Positions 1-8,990 of a stretch of DNA of 51,571 nucleotides are shown one piece after another. Numbering within the stretch: the first letter of the stretch is position 1; each line of letters opens with the position of its first letter. The stretch is from Thermoclostridium sp. (GTDB taxonomy: Bacteria; Bacillota; Clostridia; DSM-8532), in assembly GCA_017995215.1 (NCBI GenBank), contig JAGOJH010000007.1, positions 1 through 51,571 of the forward strand. The letters are read 5' to 3'. The translations under genes and the position numbers were made by a program. The notes beneath the pieces were generated by a model. That model made no database searches. It saw only the letters and a list, made by a program, of their open reading frames with translations, and had not been told where the DNA came from.

Positions 1-2335
1 TGCGGATATGGTATTTCTTTCCATCGCTATCCACAATCACAGCCCCGTTTTCCAAGGTGACATACACCTTTATACCATGAGCATCCAGACGCTTGAGCAC
101 CGCTTCAGAAGGGTGACCAAAGCTGTTTCGACCCACGCTGATCACTGCTGTCTCGGGCATCGTATATTGGATAAAGCTTTCCGAGGATGCGTTTTTTCCG
201 CCGTGATGGGGTACCTTCAGAATATCACAATCCACTCTGGGATTGTTGGCGAAGAAGGTTTTTTCAGCGCTGGTTTCAAGATCTCCTGTAAAAAAAATCT
301 GCAGCTGCCCATAGGATAGAAGCGCGCAAAGGGAAGTGTTGTTCAGATTGTCTGAAAGGGTTGGGGTTTCACTGTTCGGATTTAAAAACCGGATGGTGGT
401 TTTAGCATCCAGAGATACTTCGTCTTCGCATCTGTAATGTTTCACTTCAATTCCTTTTTCATTGCAAATTTTTATAACCGCTTCAAAATCCTGATCTGCT
501 CCGGAATAAGCGGGCAGCCCAACTGATTTCACAGGAAAGGATTGCAGAAGTGTTAAAACACCAGCCATATGATCGGTATGGGCATGGCTTATAAACACCT
601 GCTCCAGGCTGGTAACCCCTTCATGCATGAAAAGCGGCAAAAGGATCCGCTTCCCGATATAACCTGTTTCGGTTTCCTGAAAGGTTCCTCCGCCGTCCAT
701 CAGATAATTCCTGCCCGAAGCAGTCTGAATTAAGGCACTGTCCCCCTGCCCCACATCAATAAAGGTTACCTTCAGCCTTCCGGGCATCAACCCTGAAAGA
801 AGAATGCAAGCACCTGCCAGGAAAGCAGCTGCAGCAAGCTTTGTTTTATGTCGTATAAAGAAAGGCAGCCCATAAACCCCTGTTGGAATCAAAACAGCAT
901 ACCATGCAAAGATTGCCGGTAATCTCCAATGCTGCATGTGCACCTGCGCCCAGGGAATTGAAGCACAAAAATCAGTGATGAATAAAATAACATGCAAAAG
1001 GCTTTGGAGCATATATCCAATGAACTGCGCCGGGATGGGATGAAAACTGCCCAGTACCACACAAACCATACCCATTACGGTTGTAATTCCTGTCAGCGGC
1101 ACCACAAGGAGGTTTGATAGCAGTGAGATCAGGGATATCCTGCTGAAAAACAGGATCAAAAGCGGAAGGATGCCCGCTTGTGCAGCGATGGTTGCAGAAA
1201 CTGTTTCCCGGATGAATTTCGGAACCCATTCGGGGATGACACCGCGGATCCTCGCATAGAGCAAAGCTAAACCCGCAGTGGCACCAAAGGATAAGATAAA
1301 TCCCGTATCAAACAGCATGAATGGGTTAACTGCCAGCAACAGCAGTGAGGCAATTCCGAGGGAGTTGAGCAGATCAGCCTTTCTGTCCAGTGCCTTTCCC
1401 GCCATGAGAACGCATGCCATCACACAAGCCCTTAATACTGAGGCTTCCATGCCGGTAACCAGAACAAAGAAAAATAGAAAGGGCACCGTAGCCACTGCTG
1501 CAGCTTTCCGGTTCAACCCCAGCATTTTAAGCAACCAAAGCAGCGGAAACAGCAGGAAAGCAAGATTTGATCCTGATACTGCCATGATATGAGTAAGCCC
1601 GGCGATGCTAAAGGCATTTTCCATACTATTGGTCAGGTTTTCCCTGTATCCTGTCAGCATGGCTGCCATGAGGGCAGCTTTTTCATCGGACAGGTTGCTT
1701 TCAAGACGGTCCAGAATAACCTGCCGAATTCCAAGCCCAAAGCGCAACAGCGGAAGGTTTTTGTTCTCCCCGCTCCAACGGATCGCTTCAGTTTTCACAG
1801 CCATCCGGGCGGGTGTTTTTTGGGCAAACAGCATGCTTTCATAATTAAACCCACCCGGGTTTCTGGAACCGGATGGCTTTTCCAATACACCTGAAATGTT
1901 AAGGCGGGTTCCCGGAGAAAAATCATGGGCATCCGAGACGCGATATGCATCTATACGGACATTACGGGAGAAATCCTCCGATTTACCCTGCAGCTGTATT
2001 TTTTCCGCAAAGAAGCTGAATGCTGCCTTCCCTTCTGTAAGGGTACAGGCACTGCTGACATACCCTGAAACCGTTATTTCACAACCCTGGTAAAGTTCAA
2101 CAGGCTTTCGGAGCACCGTATACTGATAAGCGTAATTGATATAACCACAGAAAAAACACAGAGCCCACAATAAAAGCAGATGCCTCCAGCGAAGCTTTTT
2201 CCATTGACCATAGCCAAACAGGAGCATCGCAAGCAGAAAAATAATCATGAAAAAGAAGACCTGCCGGATATACCAGGCAGCAAGAATACCTGCTCCGAAT
2301 GCAATTGCGGCGTGCAGCACGGGCCTTTTCATCAT
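1..2335 (-). CDS. comEC: DNA internalization competence protein ComEC/Rec2 (C-terminus cut by window edge)
   Basis: Polytopic membrane channel that carries single-stranded DNA across the cytoplasmic membrane during natural transformation. The frame is open from the start to the window edge, about 778 codons, near full length for the family. The N-terminus is hydrophobic. The Competence domain carries HIMAVSGSN near residue 248 and is followed by many membrane segments. The C-terminal third is a metallo-beta-lactamase domain with the metal motif SHAHTDH near residue 583 and a later PHHGGKN. Start chosen at the ATGATG at 2335 because GGAGG lies 7 bases upstream; longer starts overlap the upstream GNAT region without a ribosome site. 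No comEA is seen next to it. Family assignment is firm; whether the cell is transformable is unknown. Confidence 0.93.
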   Translation of the reverse strand, partial: MMKRPVLHAAIAFGAGILAAWYIRQVFFFMIIFLLAMLLFGYGQWKKLRWRHLLLLWALCFFCGYINYAYQYTVLRKPVELYQGCEITVSGYVSSACTLTEGKAAFSFFAEKIQLQGKSEDFSRNVRIDAYRVSDAHDFSPGTRLNISGVLEKPSGSRNPGGFNYESMLFAQKTPARMAVKTEAIRWSGENKNLPLLRFGLGIRQVILDRLESNLSDEKAALMAAMLTGYRENLTNSMENAFSIAGLTHIMAVSGSNLAFLLFPLLWLLKMLGLNRKAAAVATVPFLFFFVLVTGMEASVLRACVMACVLMAGKALDRKADLLNSLGIASLLLLAVNPFMLFDTGFILSFGATAGLALLYARIRGVIPEWVPKFIRETVSATIAAQAGILPLLILFFSRISLISLLSNLLVVPLTGITTVMGMVCVVLGSFHPIPAQFIGYMLQSLLHVILFITDFCASIPWAQVHMQHWRLPAIFAWYAVLIPTGVYGLPFFIRHKTKLAAAAFLAGACILLSGLMPGRLKVTFIDVGQGDSALIQTASGRNYLMDGGGTFQETETGYIGKRILLPLFMHEGVTSLEQVFISHAHTDHMAGVLTLLQSFPVKSVGLPAYSGADQDFEAVIKICNEKGIEVKHYRCEDEVSLDAKTTIRFLNPNSETPTLSDNLNNTSLCALLSYGQLQIFFTGDLETSAEKTFFANNPRVDCDILKVPHHGGKNASSESFIQYTMPETAVISVGRNSFGHPSEAVLKRLDAHGIKVYVTLENGAVIVDSDGKKYHIR

Positions 2336-2502
2336 GCCCGAACCTCCAGCTTTCAAACAATATTCTCAGAACCTGTGTTTGTAATGCTGAATACAGTGAA
2401 GGAACTGCGATTCTTTTGGGTAGAACTCCACGGGTGGTTACAATTGATGACGATGGGATAAATGGTCCCATGATGTACATTTTATGTATGTATTGAGTTG
2501 GC

Positions 2503-3006
2503 TTATGGGTGGATAACCTTTTCAAATATATAAACTGTGCTGTTATGGCCTGAGGATCCATAAAACAACCGGACGCAGCGGAACCCCAGGCTTTTCCAGA
2601 ATTGCATGCCTACACGGTTCTTCACGGCTACCGAAACAAAAACTCTTTTAATCTGATAATTCCGGGCGATATATTCAGCCAGCAGCTGGAAGGCTGTGGA
2701 ACCGTAATGCCTGCGCTGCCAGAGCGTATCAATAAGAAACGTGCGCACCCACAGAACCGGTTCCCGAACGCTTTTGATTTCTCCGGCAATCAGCCCAATG
2801 CAGCCTTCTGTCCCAGTGGGATAAATACCAAGAACAAACCCGGCATGCTCGTCGTTCAACCCTGCCAAAACCTCTTCAGGGTTTTTACCCCCTGTTGCAT
2901 AACCAAATGAGTCGTTCTGACAATACCACAGGTTAATCATAGACAGGTTCTCTTTTGTCAAAGGGTCCAGCTTTATACTGTCCCCTGAAATATGCATATC
3001 CATCAT
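2503..3006 (-). CDS. GNAT family N-acetyltransferase
   Basis: A 167-residue protein with the GNAT fold pattern: a beta strand ending in WVRTFLID, then the acetyl-CoA loop region WQRRHYGS, then FWKSLGFRCV near the C-terminus, the usual beta-alpha-beta end of the family. Its ATG overlaps the stop of the preceding solute-binding protein gene as ATGA, so the two are translationally coupled and probably one transcript. The pyrophosphate loop departs from the usual Q/RxxGxG/A, which is common in divergent members. Substrate cannot be read from the sequence. Confidence 0.8.
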   Translation of the reverse strand: MMDMHISGDSIKLDPLTKENLSMINLWYCQNDSFGYATGGKNPEEVLAGLNDEHAGFVLGIYPTGTEGCIGLIAGEIKSVREPVLWVRTFLIDTLWQRRHYGSTAFQLLAEYIARNYQIKRVFVSVAVKNRVGMQFWKSLGFRCVRLFYGSSGHNSTVYIFEKVIHP

Positions 3007-4487
3007 GTACCATCCAAACTGCTTTCAACAAATATGGGCAAATACCAGGATGCGATGCCCTGATAGGGGTTCCAGAAAAAAGCGTTTTTTTCTCCACGGA
3101 TATTGTTATTGTATAACATCGCCTGCTGATTCCGGTATAAGGGCAGGATATAGGAATTCTCCTTCCCGTAACCAAGTTCTGCCTGCATCCGCTGCAACGT
3201 ATCGTCCAGGTTCTCCCATGGCTTGATTTCCTCGGTCACCGGTGACAAGTCATATCCGCCGTTCCGGATAAGCCGGTTTACTTCCGAAGCGTTTGCACTC
3301 TGGTGAATTTGGGCCTTTATTCCCGCATCCTGAAGAATATTGACAAGGAAATTGGCCGTGTGCAGCTTTTGGATATCTTGTTTGGGTACGATGATCGAAA
3401 TTGTCCCCAAAGGGCTTCCTCTCCAGGTAAAAAGCTTTTGAGCTTCATTCCAGCTCAACCCAGTCTGTACCATTGCTTGTCTGAAGCCATCCACATCCAG
3501 CGGGCTTTCACTGTATTCATCATAGTATTGGACCTGACCAAGGTTCATATCATACAGCCTGGAAGTAATATAACGGAACAGTGCATCCTGGCGGTTGGCT
3601 TGTCCAAACAAACCATTTGGGTTCACATAGATGAAATTGCCTTGATTATCAGGAAACACCTGGTAATTGATGTCAGTGCGATGCTGGTATTTTGTGAAAT
3701 CCACATTTCTTACAAAAGCCGCATCTATGTCATTATTTTGAAAGGCATCAAGCATTTCTGCTTCGGGGTATACCTTGAATACCACAGCTTCCAGGTTCGC
3801 AGGCTTCTTTGTCCACCAATTGTCAAACCGCTTCAGCGTTATCTGCTTTTCCGTCATCGAATCATATTGATACGGGCCTGTCCCGGCCAGGGATGTGCCA
3901 TCATAATCCTCTGTCCACCGGCTGAGAATTGGAAAGGAAAGCTTGCTGGTAAAGGAAGGATCCGCCATCTTCAAGGTTATCTCAAGCTGATAGCTGTTGA
4001 TCACATTCACCTGTAGTATATTTTCACAGATTTCCTTGCTGTGGTAAGGATTACTTGAATTCTGAAGCAATTCCAGCGAGTATTTCACGTCATAAGCCGA
4101 AAGGGTCGAGCCGTTGTGAAAATTAACCCCTTCATAAAGTGAAAAATTCCAGATGGTATGCTCACTGCTTTCCCAGCCTGAGACCAGCCACGGCTTCACT
4201 CGGTCTTCCCCGGTCTGCACAAAAAGAGATTCAAAAACCAGACAGTTCATATAGTTCACATACCTGTCCGTGGTTTGATACGGGTTCAGGGCATTCACTG
4301 CCGTGACAGGAAGTGCTATTGTCCCACCCTGCACCGGGCCGCTGTCGATTTGCTTCATCATCCTGCCGATGGCCGGCGTAATGGTCGGAGCCTGGTCCCT
4401 GAAGGTTTCACGGGCTTTGCAGCCCGCTGCAGCGAAAAAAACATATAGGATGATAATCCATGCCATCGTTCGTTTATATCTGTGCAT
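3003..4487 (-). CDS. ABC transporter solute-binding lipoprotein, family 5 (peptide/nickel type)
   Basis: Extracytoplasmic substrate-binding protein of 494 residues. The N-terminus has basic residues, a hydrophobic stretch and a lipobox FAAAGC with Cys23, so it is expected to be a lipoprotein. The body shows SBP_bac_5 features: NPYQTTDRYVNYM, LVSGWESSEHTIWNFSLYEG, a YSLELL segment and the later GTGPYQYDS. The ATG at 4487 is preferred over the GTG at 4502: GAGGAG stands just before the ATG, although the spacing is short, and nothing suitable precedes the GTG. No permease or ATPase gene is adjacent, so it is an orphan binding protein lying between pgeF (39 bases upstream) and a GNAT gene (overlapping). 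Ligand unknown. Confidence 0.87.
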   Translation of the reverse strand: MHRYKRTMAWIIILYVFFAAAGCKARETFRDQAPTITPAIGRMMKQIDSGPVQGGTIALPVTAVNALNPYQTTDRYVNYMNCLVFESLFVQTGEDRVKPWLVSGWESSEHTIWNFSLYEGVNFHNGSTLSAYDVKYSLELLQNSSNPYHSKEICENILQVNVINSYQLEITLKMADPSFTSKLSFPILSRWTEDYDGTSLAGTGPYQYDSMTEKQITLKRFDNWWTKKPANLEAVVFKVYPEAEMLDAFQNNDIDAAFVRNVDFTKYQHRTDINYQVFPDNQGNFIYVNPNGLFGQANRQDALFRYITSRLYDMNLGQVQYYDEYSESPLDVDGFRQAMVQTGLSWNEAQKLFTWRGSPLGTISIIVPKQDIQKLHTANFLVNILQDAGIKAQIHQSANASEVNRLIRNGGYDLSPVTEEIKPWENLDDTLQRMQAELGYGKENSYILPLYRNQQAMLYNNNIRGEKNAFFWNPYQGIASWYLPIFVESSLDGT

Positions 4488-4526
4488 ATGCTCCTCGTTC
4501 ACTGGATTGGGAGCGCGCCTGAAGCT

Positions 4527-5324
4527 TCAGCTTACCATCAGCAGCGCAGCCCCGGTTCCGCTATTGCCTTTTCCGCCCCTGTGGGAGAAAAAAAGCTCAT
4601 TTTCGCACACCGTACACCGGTTGACATCGTTGATATTGCTCGCAGTCAAACCTTCACGGAGCAATGTGCGTGTAATAATCCTGCTTAAGTCGATATACCA
4701 TTTATCCTTCTGAGGCACCATAGCGTCCTGCATGTCTGGAAAAACCTCTGAAAATTGCCTGTACACATCCGCTCCCACTTCAAAACAGCACTGGTGGATA
4801 TGAGGGCCCAAAGCGGCTATCATATTTTCCGGCTTGCAGCCAAAGGCTTCCTTCATTTTTTGTACTGCTTTTGCCGGAATATTCTGTAATGTGCCGCGCC
4901 AGCCGGAATGTACCAGGCCGATTGCGCATGAAACCGGATCGTACAGATACACCGGTGTACAGTCGGCATAAAACGTGACCAGCGCGACTCCACGTTCGCA
5001 GGTAACGAGGCCATCGGTATCACCATAGCTGCTCTGCCTGACCAAACCCATACCGCAATGGCTTTTATCAACAACCGTAACCGTTGAGCCATGAACCTGC
5101 CTGGACAGAATCATTCGTTCCATGGGAACCCCGAATTCCTTTGACAGACGACGGTAATTTTCCATGACATTTTCCATGTTGTCAGCCCGTTGAAAGCTTA
5201 AATTCAGGGTGTTGAATGGAAAACTGCTGACACCGCCGCTGCGGGTTGTAAAGATTGCTTTTATTCTGTTATCCCCCATGGGGATTGAGACCCACATAGG
5301 AGCAGATTCATTCCGGGAACTCAC
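4527..5324 (-). CDS. pgeF: peptidoglycan editing factor PgeF (YfiH/laccase-domain family)
   Basis: Family members remove wrongly placed L-Ser from peptidoglycan precursors and have also been reported as purine nucleoside phosphorylase/laccase-like enzymes. The metal-site motifs are all present: QVHG near residue 77, the YADCTP segment near 120 and HSGWRGT near 140, with TTRSGGVS near the N-terminus and YIDLSRI near the end. Length (265 residues) is normal. GTG at 5324 is preferred because GGAGG lies 5 bases upstream; TTG at 5327 would be too close. In many Firmicutes the gene sits near division or sporulation genes; here it follows dpaB after about 230 bases. Confidence 0.9.
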   Translation of the reverse strand: MSSRNESAPMWVSIPMGDNRIKAIFTTRSGGVSSFPFNTLNLSFQRADNMENVMENYRRLSKEFGVPMERMILSRQVHGSTVTVVDKSHCGMGLVRQSSYGDTDGLVTCERGVALVTFYADCTPVYLYDPVSCAIGLVHSGWRGTLQNIPAKAVQKMKEAFGCKPENMIAALGPHIHQCCFEVGADVYRQFSEVFPDMQDAMVPQKDKWYIDLSRIITRTLLREGLTASNINDVNRCTVCENELFFSHRGGKGNSGTGAALLMVS

Positions 5325-5448
5325 CAAAACCTCCGGTTTTCCATGCCGTTCTGCTGCTAGTCATATTTCTGCATTTAGAGTATCATACCCCTGTCCAACT
5401 CACAAGTGGAAAGATTAAGGTATAAAGAGAAGGAATCAACCAAAGGAA

Positions 5449-5468
5449 CCCCCACTTATGGGTGGGGG
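5449..5468. other. GC-rich hairpin between dpaB and pgeF
   Basis: A perfect 7-bp stem CCCCCAC/GTGGGGG closes a 6-base loop. It lies downstream of dpaB and upstream of pgeF on the minus strand. There is no uninterrupted T-run on either side, so it is a weak terminator at best. The form (C-run stem, TTATGG loop, then CTTAGG) resembles hairpins at IS200/IS605 ends, but no transposase is nearby. Confidence 0.45.
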
Positions 5469-5555
5469 CTTAGGAAGTTGATGGCGCTGATGAATGCATT
5501 TCTTTGAACAGTGACCTGCAAAGCGCATTGAAACGAAGTTTCATATTATTAAAAT

Positions 5556-6152
5556 TTATCCTTGCATCGAATGAACCGTAAGCACAGGCTGCAGCTGAAC
5601 ACCATCTAAAGCTGCCTCAAGTGCAGGAATAAACAGATCCATCAAACAGATCAGGGAGTTCGTTTTCTTTTGGGGATCGTCCTGTCCGTAGGGGATAAAA
5701 AAAACATTGTCGGTGTTATGCAGTAACCCGATATTTTTACCGTTGGCGCTTAATCCGTCATTGGTTGCAATCCCCATTAGGACTGGCTTGTTGTTTCGCA
5801 GCTGGGCCTTTACAGCCATTGCAACAGAGGTATCGGTAATGCCGTTGGCAAGCTTTGCCAGTGTGTTTCCCGTACACGGCAGCACCACCATGATATCAAG
5901 AAAGTTTTTTGGGCCTACAGGCTCGGCATCAACAATCGTTGTAACGCATTTCTTACCGGTTATATGCTCAATCCTGTTCTTAAAATACTCAGCCTTTCCA
6001 AACCTGGTGTCGGTAACTGCCACAATGCTGGATATAAAGGGATATATATCTGCTCCAAGCAAAGCGAGTTTTTCCATTTGTTCCAGTGACTTTTCCAATG
6101 TGCAAAAAGAACCCGTCAAACCAAAACCAATCTTTTTCCCGGCTGCGTTCAC
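5556..6152 (-). CDS. dpaB: dipicolinate synthase subunit B (SpoVFB)
   Basis: Flavoprotein-like subunit of dipicolinate synthase, which makes the spore-core compound dipicolinic acid in the mother cell. The 198 residues show a phosphopantothenoylcysteine decarboxylase-like fold: GFGLTGSFCT at the N-terminus, then LPCTGNTLAKLANGITD and a NDGLSANGKNIG segment. The start overlaps the stop of dpaA by four bases (ATGA), so the two subunits are translationally coupled. Its presence with dpaA is strong evidence for a spore-former. Many Clostridia lack dpaAB and use the electron-transfer flavoprotein EtfA route, so possession of the Bacillus-type pair is informative about lineage. Confidence 0.95.
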   Translation of the reverse strand: MNAAGKKIGFGLTGSFCTLEKSLEQMEKLALLGADIYPFISSIVAVTDTRFGKAEYFKNRIEHITGKKCVTTIVDAEPVGPKNFLDIMVVLPCTGNTLAKLANGITDTSVAMAVKAQLRNNKPVLMGIATNDGLSANGKNIGLLHNTDNVFFIPYGQDDPQKKTNSLICLMDLFIPALEAALDGVQLQPVLTVHSMQG

Positions 6153-7018
6153 TTCTTCCCTCCCCCTTCCAGCATCATATTGTCAATGGTCTTTTTAATT
6201 ATTTCAGCTGCCGTCATTGGGGCCACCCTCCCTGGAAGGCTGAGAGCCCAGTCGGTCTTTAAACCCAGCTTTGCTGCATGCTCAAAGTCAATTCCGCCGG
6301 GTTTTGATGCCAAATCCAGTAAATAGCAGTCCATATGGATTTTGTTCAGGATGTCCGCTGTTATCAACAGATGAGGAACGGTATTCACAATCACATTCAT
6401 CTCAGTAACATAGCGCTCCAGATCATTCAGGTGCACAGGCTTGTAGCCATTAGCCTCAATCCAGCTTAAATCTGAATAGTTTCTTGCTTCAACCCAGACA
6501 TCGGCTCCGAAACCTGAAAGGATTTTTGCCAGCACCTTGCCGATCCTGCCGTAGCCCAGGATTAAAATCTTACTGTTATGAATCGTTCTTGGGATTGCAC
6601 CAATGATCAGCTGCACCGCACCTTCGGCTGCAGGTATTGCATTCAGAACAGCCATTTCTTCCCGATCTAAAAGGTCAAGGTACCGAACCCCTTTCTTTGT
6701 GAGGTTTTCCCTGACTTCCTTTTCAATTTTGCCTGCAACAAAAAACGTACTTTCAGGCATCATCTCAATCAGAGTATGGACCGGAAGTGATTCCTCAGAG
6801 AATGGCATGTTGACAAGACCGCCCGCTGCGGCAAGAGGAATGCCGCAGATGATAATATCTGCATTGGTGACCATTTGCGTCAGATTGGCATTGTTGTTGT
6901 TGGAAAGCTTTTTATCAAAGCCATATATCTCAACCCGATGATATTCCTTTTTCAGCAATTCGGCAAGATATGTACTGCGCATATCACCGCCGATGACAAG
7001 GTACTTTGGTTTCTGCAT
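6149..7018 (-). CDS. dpaA: dipicolinate synthase subunit A (SpoVFA)
   Basis: NAD(P)-binding catalytic subunit of dipicolinate synthase, 289 residues. The N-terminus has YLVIGGDMRS. A second Rossmann motif ILGYGRIGKVLAKIL lies near residues 150-165, as expected of a family that resembles D-2-hydroxyacid and alanine dehydrogenases. DLASKPGGIDF and SLPGRVAPMTA near the end are typical. ATG at 7018 has a G-rich site (GGGGGG) about 7 bases upstream. It is the first gene of the dpaA-dpaB pair and lies downstream of the M16 peptidase gene, the same order as in the Bacillus dpa region, minus ymxH. Confidence 0.95.
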   Translation of the reverse strand: MQKPKYLVIGGDMRSTYLAELLKKEYHRVEIYGFDKKLSNNNNANLTQMVTNADIIICGIPLAAAGGLVNMPFSEESLPVHTLIEMMPESTFFVAGKIEKEVRENLTKKGVRYLDLLDREEMAVLNAIPAAEGAVQLIIGAIPRTIHNSKILILGYGRIGKVLAKILSGFGADVWVEARNYSDLSWIEANGYKPVHLNDLERYVTEMNVIVNTVPHLLITADILNKIHMDCYLLDLASKPGGIDFEHAAKLGLKTDWALSLPGRVAPMTAAEIIKKTIDNMMLEGGGKK

Positions 7019-7322
7019 TCAAATACCCCCCGCATCTATCACGTTTTTAACCTTCCTTGCGTATAATCCATCGTATGACGTGCAGGGGGTTCCAGTGCTT
7101 GTTTTTATGAAATTTCAAACCGGAGATCGATCAGAAAAGCCATGGAACTCAGGTTTTCCTGTTCATACTGAAAAACCAGGGAACACAAACCTCCTCATGG
7201 CTCCAATGGCGGGCTCCCACCCCTGATGAGGCGGGACTTTATGTTCAAATGAGACCCTGCCGAAGCACGGTGTTTTACTTCGTCATAAAGCTTGAGCTTC
7301 GGTTTCAGCTGAACCAGTTTAC
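7019..7322 (-). other. intergenic region upstream of dpaA
   Basis: No credible gene is seen in these 304 bases. On the minus strand CATACGATG at about 7068-7076 fits the -10 of mother-cell SigK promoters (CATAnnnTA) with a possible AC at the -35 about 17 bases upstream. This is a weak, pattern-only call that fits the known SigK control of dpa genes. A hairpin of CTCATGGCT...TGATGAG character and an imperfect TCCCACC/GGCGGGA stem lie at 7190-7240. Confidence 0.3.
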
Positions 7323-8582
7323 TTAAAAAGTTATGGTGTCCAGCAGGTCTGGAGCAAAGTCGATATCTCCGATGGCCGATAACCCCATTTGCTCTGTTTT
7401 GAATACATATTTAATGACTGTATCGATTGATTCGAGGGAGACCCTGTTGATGCTTTCCAGAACCTCATCAGGTGTGCGGATCCGCCCCATCATCAGCTGT
7501 GATTTGCCCATGCTGTTCATCCTGCTGCTGGTGCTGTCCAAACCCAGAATGAAGCTTCCCTTCAGCTGGTTTTTCGCTTTTTCCACATCGTTGGCGGTCA
7601 GGGCTTCACGGGTGAGGGTTTCAATTTCATTCCGGATATGCTTTATCACTTCTGTATAATGCTGAGGGCTGGATGCGGCATATATTGTAAACATACCCAC
7701 ATCCCTGTAGGAGGTAGGATAGGAATAGATGGAATAGGCCAGCCCCAGTTCCTCGCGTACCTTCTGAAACAACCGTGAGCTCATTCCACCGCCCAATATA
7801 TTATTCAAGGTTAAAAGCGAATACATGCTTTCCTCGCCATGCTTCACACCCCTGAAGCCAAGGCATATGTGAACCTGCTCGGTATCCTTCCGCTTCACCT
7901 TGAGGCTTCTGTTGAACCAGGGCTTACGGGCAACCACTTTGCAAAAATCGTGGGACCTCCACCCCCCAAAGTATTTCCTCACCATCTCCACAAGCTTCTG
8001 TTCGTCGAAATTTCCTGCTACTGAAATGACACTGTTCTCCGGCACATAAGATGACCGCATATATTCAACGATATCGTCCCGTGTAATGGCCGAAACGGAC
8101 TGGCAGCTGCCAAGAATGGGATACCCGAGGGAGTTGCCGCTCCAAACCTCTTCGGTCAGCATATCATGCACCATTTCTTCAGGATAATCCTCATACATGC
8201 TGATCTCTTCCATGACAACCTTTTTTTCGGTCTCAATATGAGATTTATCATACCGCGAATGAAACAGCATGTCTGCAACCATATCAATGGCCAGTTCCAG
8301 GTCCTCATCCAGTGTTTTTGTGTAAATGCAGGTGCATTCCTTTCCGGTAAAAGCATTAATTTGCCCACCGACATTGTCGATGGCCATGGCGATATCCTTT
8401 GCGGTTTTCGTTTCGGTGCCTTTAAACAGCATGTGCTCAATAAAATGTGAAATGCCATTAAGCTCTGGGGTTTCATACCGAGAACCCGTCCCCACCCAAA
8501 GGCCGAAGGAAACCGAACGAACAAATGGCAATTTTTCATAAACAAGGGTCAAACTATTTTCCAATATTAATTCCTGATACAT
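7323..8582 (-). CDS. mlpA: M16 family zinc peptidase (insulinase/processing-peptidase-like)
   Basis: A 419-residue single-domain-pair M16 peptidase. The inverted zinc motif HFIEH is at residues 46-50, and the downstream glutamate is in the KKVVMEEI segment near residue 125. The C-terminal partner domain carries GLAYSIYSYPTSYRDVGMF. Members of this subgroup (YmxG/MlpA) lie next to dpa genes in Bacillus, and the same order is seen here, so the symbol rests on synteny and length. No signal peptide: cytoplasmic. The start ATG has GGGGGAGAGAG just upstream. Confidence 0.9.
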   Translation of the reverse strand: MYQELILENSLTLVYEKLPFVRSVSFGLWVGTGSRYETPELNGISHFIEHMLFKGTETKTAKDIAMAIDNVGGQINAFTGKECTCIYTKTLDEDLELAIDMVADMLFHSRYDKSHIETEKKVVMEEISMYEDYPEEMVHDMLTEEVWSGNSLGYPILGSCQSVSAITRDDIVEYMRSSYVPENSVISVAGNFDEQKLVEMVRKYFGGWRSHDFCKVVARKPWFNRSLKVKRKDTEQVHICLGFRGVKHGEESMYSLLTLNNILGGGMSSRLFQKVREELGLAYSIYSYPTSYRDVGMFTIYAASSPQHYTEVIKHIRNEIETLTREALTANDVEKAKNQLKGSFILGLDSTSSRMNSMGKSQLMMGRIRTPDEVLESINRVSLESIDTVIKYVFKTEQMGLSAIGDIDFAPDLLDTITF

Positions 8583-8646
8583 TCTCTCTCCCCCCGCTCC
8601 TCCAGTGAGAAACGGATTGTATATTTATGTAACAATTTTATGCGCT

Positions 8647-8674
8647 ATTATATCATACCATTAGGTGATTGTAA
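8647..8674 (-). promoter_or_regulatory. promoter of the M16 peptidase gene
   Basis: On the minus strand TTACAA (8674-8669), a 16-base spacer and a perfect TATAAT (8652-8647) lie about 65 bases before the ATG at 8582. This fits a vegetative SigA promoter. Confidence 0.6.
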
Positions 8675-8839
8675 CCCTGTATATGTATCGGCAATTTCGG
8701 GAATGGTCTGAATTCGTCGAAAAATGGAGAAAGTTAGGGCATTGGATTGTGCGGCCACGCAGGACAAGGTTCGCAGTCAAGGCAAGGCAGGACATGTGTA
8801 CAGGCACTTATGCGTCACAGAATAGTCCGCTGCTCATGT
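8675..8839. other. intergenic stretch between nrdG terminator and mlpA promoter
   Basis: With its flanks this gene-free stretch spans 8583-8990. Apart from the mlpA promoter and the nrdG terminator I see nothing recognisable here. Confidence 0.4.
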
Positions 8840-8868
8840 AAAAAGGACAACCCCTGGGTCGTCCTTTT
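8840..8868 (-). terminator. terminator of the nrdD-nrdG transcript
   Basis: AAAAGGAC/GTCCTTTT form an 8-bp outer stem with further pairing inside (ACCC/GGGT). Read on the minus strand the stem is followed by a run of Ts. It lies about 120 bases beyond the nrdG stop. The hairpin is nearly symmetric and could also act on the plus strand. Confidence 0.75.
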
Positions 8869-8990
8869 CTTATCTCGTTTATCGTACCTATGCCTACAGG
8901 CTTTTTCCATCGCTTTATCCCGGATATTTTTTACAGTACCGCCATGTTGTATGAGGCCGGAGCATGTAAAACTGAACCGAAAGCGCTGTA

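Noticed and set aside
2097-2561. A 154-codon minus-strand frame at the start of comEC
   Set aside because: It reads comEC in the wrong frame; the frame starting at 2335 continues as ComEC for about 778 codons.
3303-4016. A 237-codon open frame on the plus strand
   Set aside because: Antisense to the solute-binding lipoprotein gene, whose motifs are convincing.
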